DNA from: Cudoniella acicularis | Lineage: Eukaryota > Ascomycota > Leotiomycetes > Helotiales > Helotiaceae | NCBI GenBank assembly: GCA_013054445.1 | Contig: JAAMPI010000638.1 | Coordinates: 1 to 29,646, forward strand | Direction of reading: 5' to 3' | DNA length: 29,646 nt | In this document: positions 29,557 through 29,646 of the stretch, one piece after another | Numbering within the stretch: the stretch's first letter is position 1 | Layout of the letters: every line of letters begins with the position of its first letter | Made by a program: the position numbers and the translations under genes | The notes under the pieces: generated by a model | Told to the model about the DNA's origin: nothing | The model's database searches: none | The model's input: only the letters and a program-made list of their open reading frames with translations

Positions 29557-29646
29557 CGAGGATCTTTTGCCCTCGTTCTCACCACCTCCCGACACCTAGA
29601 CAGCTGCATCTCAGCTCCCGAGCGCAGACGCTTCTTCTTCACTACA

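Larger units (their letters stand above)
27444..29646. other. GC-rich, minisatellite-rich upstream region
   Basis: No gene is supported in these 2.2 kb. Several short tandem arrays lie here: GAAGCTC units (28001-28028), AGGCTAGAC-like units (28407-28450), CTCAGG-like units (28615-28650), AGAGCAGG units (28841-28860) and CAGACAG units (29022-29049). A doubled CTGGGAACTG lies at about 29138-29158. The many open frames across it come from GC bias and simple repeats. The region may hold the promoter and leader of the minus-strand gene at 25434-27443 and, at its right end, the promoter of a gene beyond the window. Confidence 0.5.

Overview
The window looks like nuclear DNA of a filamentous ascomycete (Pezizomycotina). 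The genes carry short introns of 50-73 bases with GT..AG ends and CTAAC/CTGAT-like branch sites. The protein families (NmrA-like, DUF1772, P450, DUF6594, RTA1, a fungal retropepsin-like protein) are typical of that group. An AT-rich island with CpA-to-TpA decay is the usual mark of repeat-induced point mutation (RIP). Leotiomycetes is my impression only; the sequence does not prove the class.

Left part (1-9546): oxidoreductive genes that resemble the tailoring section of a secondary-metabolite cluster. In order they are a possible partial gene leaving the left edge (1-134, minus), an NmrA-like NAD(P)-binding protein (919-1873, plus, broken by one extra G), a DUF1772/anthrone-oxygenase-like membrane protein (3115-3688, minus, 2 exons), a cytochrome P450 (4523-6363, minus, 4 exons) and an FAD-dependent monooxygenase (7856-9546, plus, 5 exons). 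The last two diverge from a 1.5 kb promoter region rich in inverted repeats. No backbone synthase (PKS, NRPS, terpene cyclase) is present.

Middle (9547-13211): gene-free. A very AT-rich, RIP-decayed island (about 11100-12575) contains an LTR-like segment bounded by TGTCAC..GTGACA and a remnant reading frame with six in-frame stops. Two ambiguous bases (N) lie inside the LTR-like segment.

Centre-right (13212-20415): a 1097-residue single-pass membrane protein with a Ser/Ala-rich first part and a long cytoplasmic tail holding six SPLRRNP-type repeats. Convergent to it is a 518-residue protein with a helical N-terminus, a possible membrane segment, two copies of an NYNDGSS-type motif and a retropepsin-like DTGA domain. 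A DUF6594 three-TM protein diverges from that gene across a 324-base shared promoter. The divergent pair is the best candidate in the window for an undescribed functional unit.

Right part (20416-29646): a 2.7 kb gene-poor region with an imperfect duplication, an RTA1-family seven-TM protein (23115-24045, minus, again broken by one extra base in a G run) and a conserved disordered protein of unknown function (25434-27443, minus). Last comes 2.2 kb of GC-rich, minisatellite-rich DNA ending in three perfect ACGCGT boxes. That end probably leads into a gene beyond the right edge.

Both frame breaks are +1 changes in short G runs, so base-call error is a serious alternative to true pseudogenisation. 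All exon maps are my own hand-made models from splice signals and protein-family continuity.
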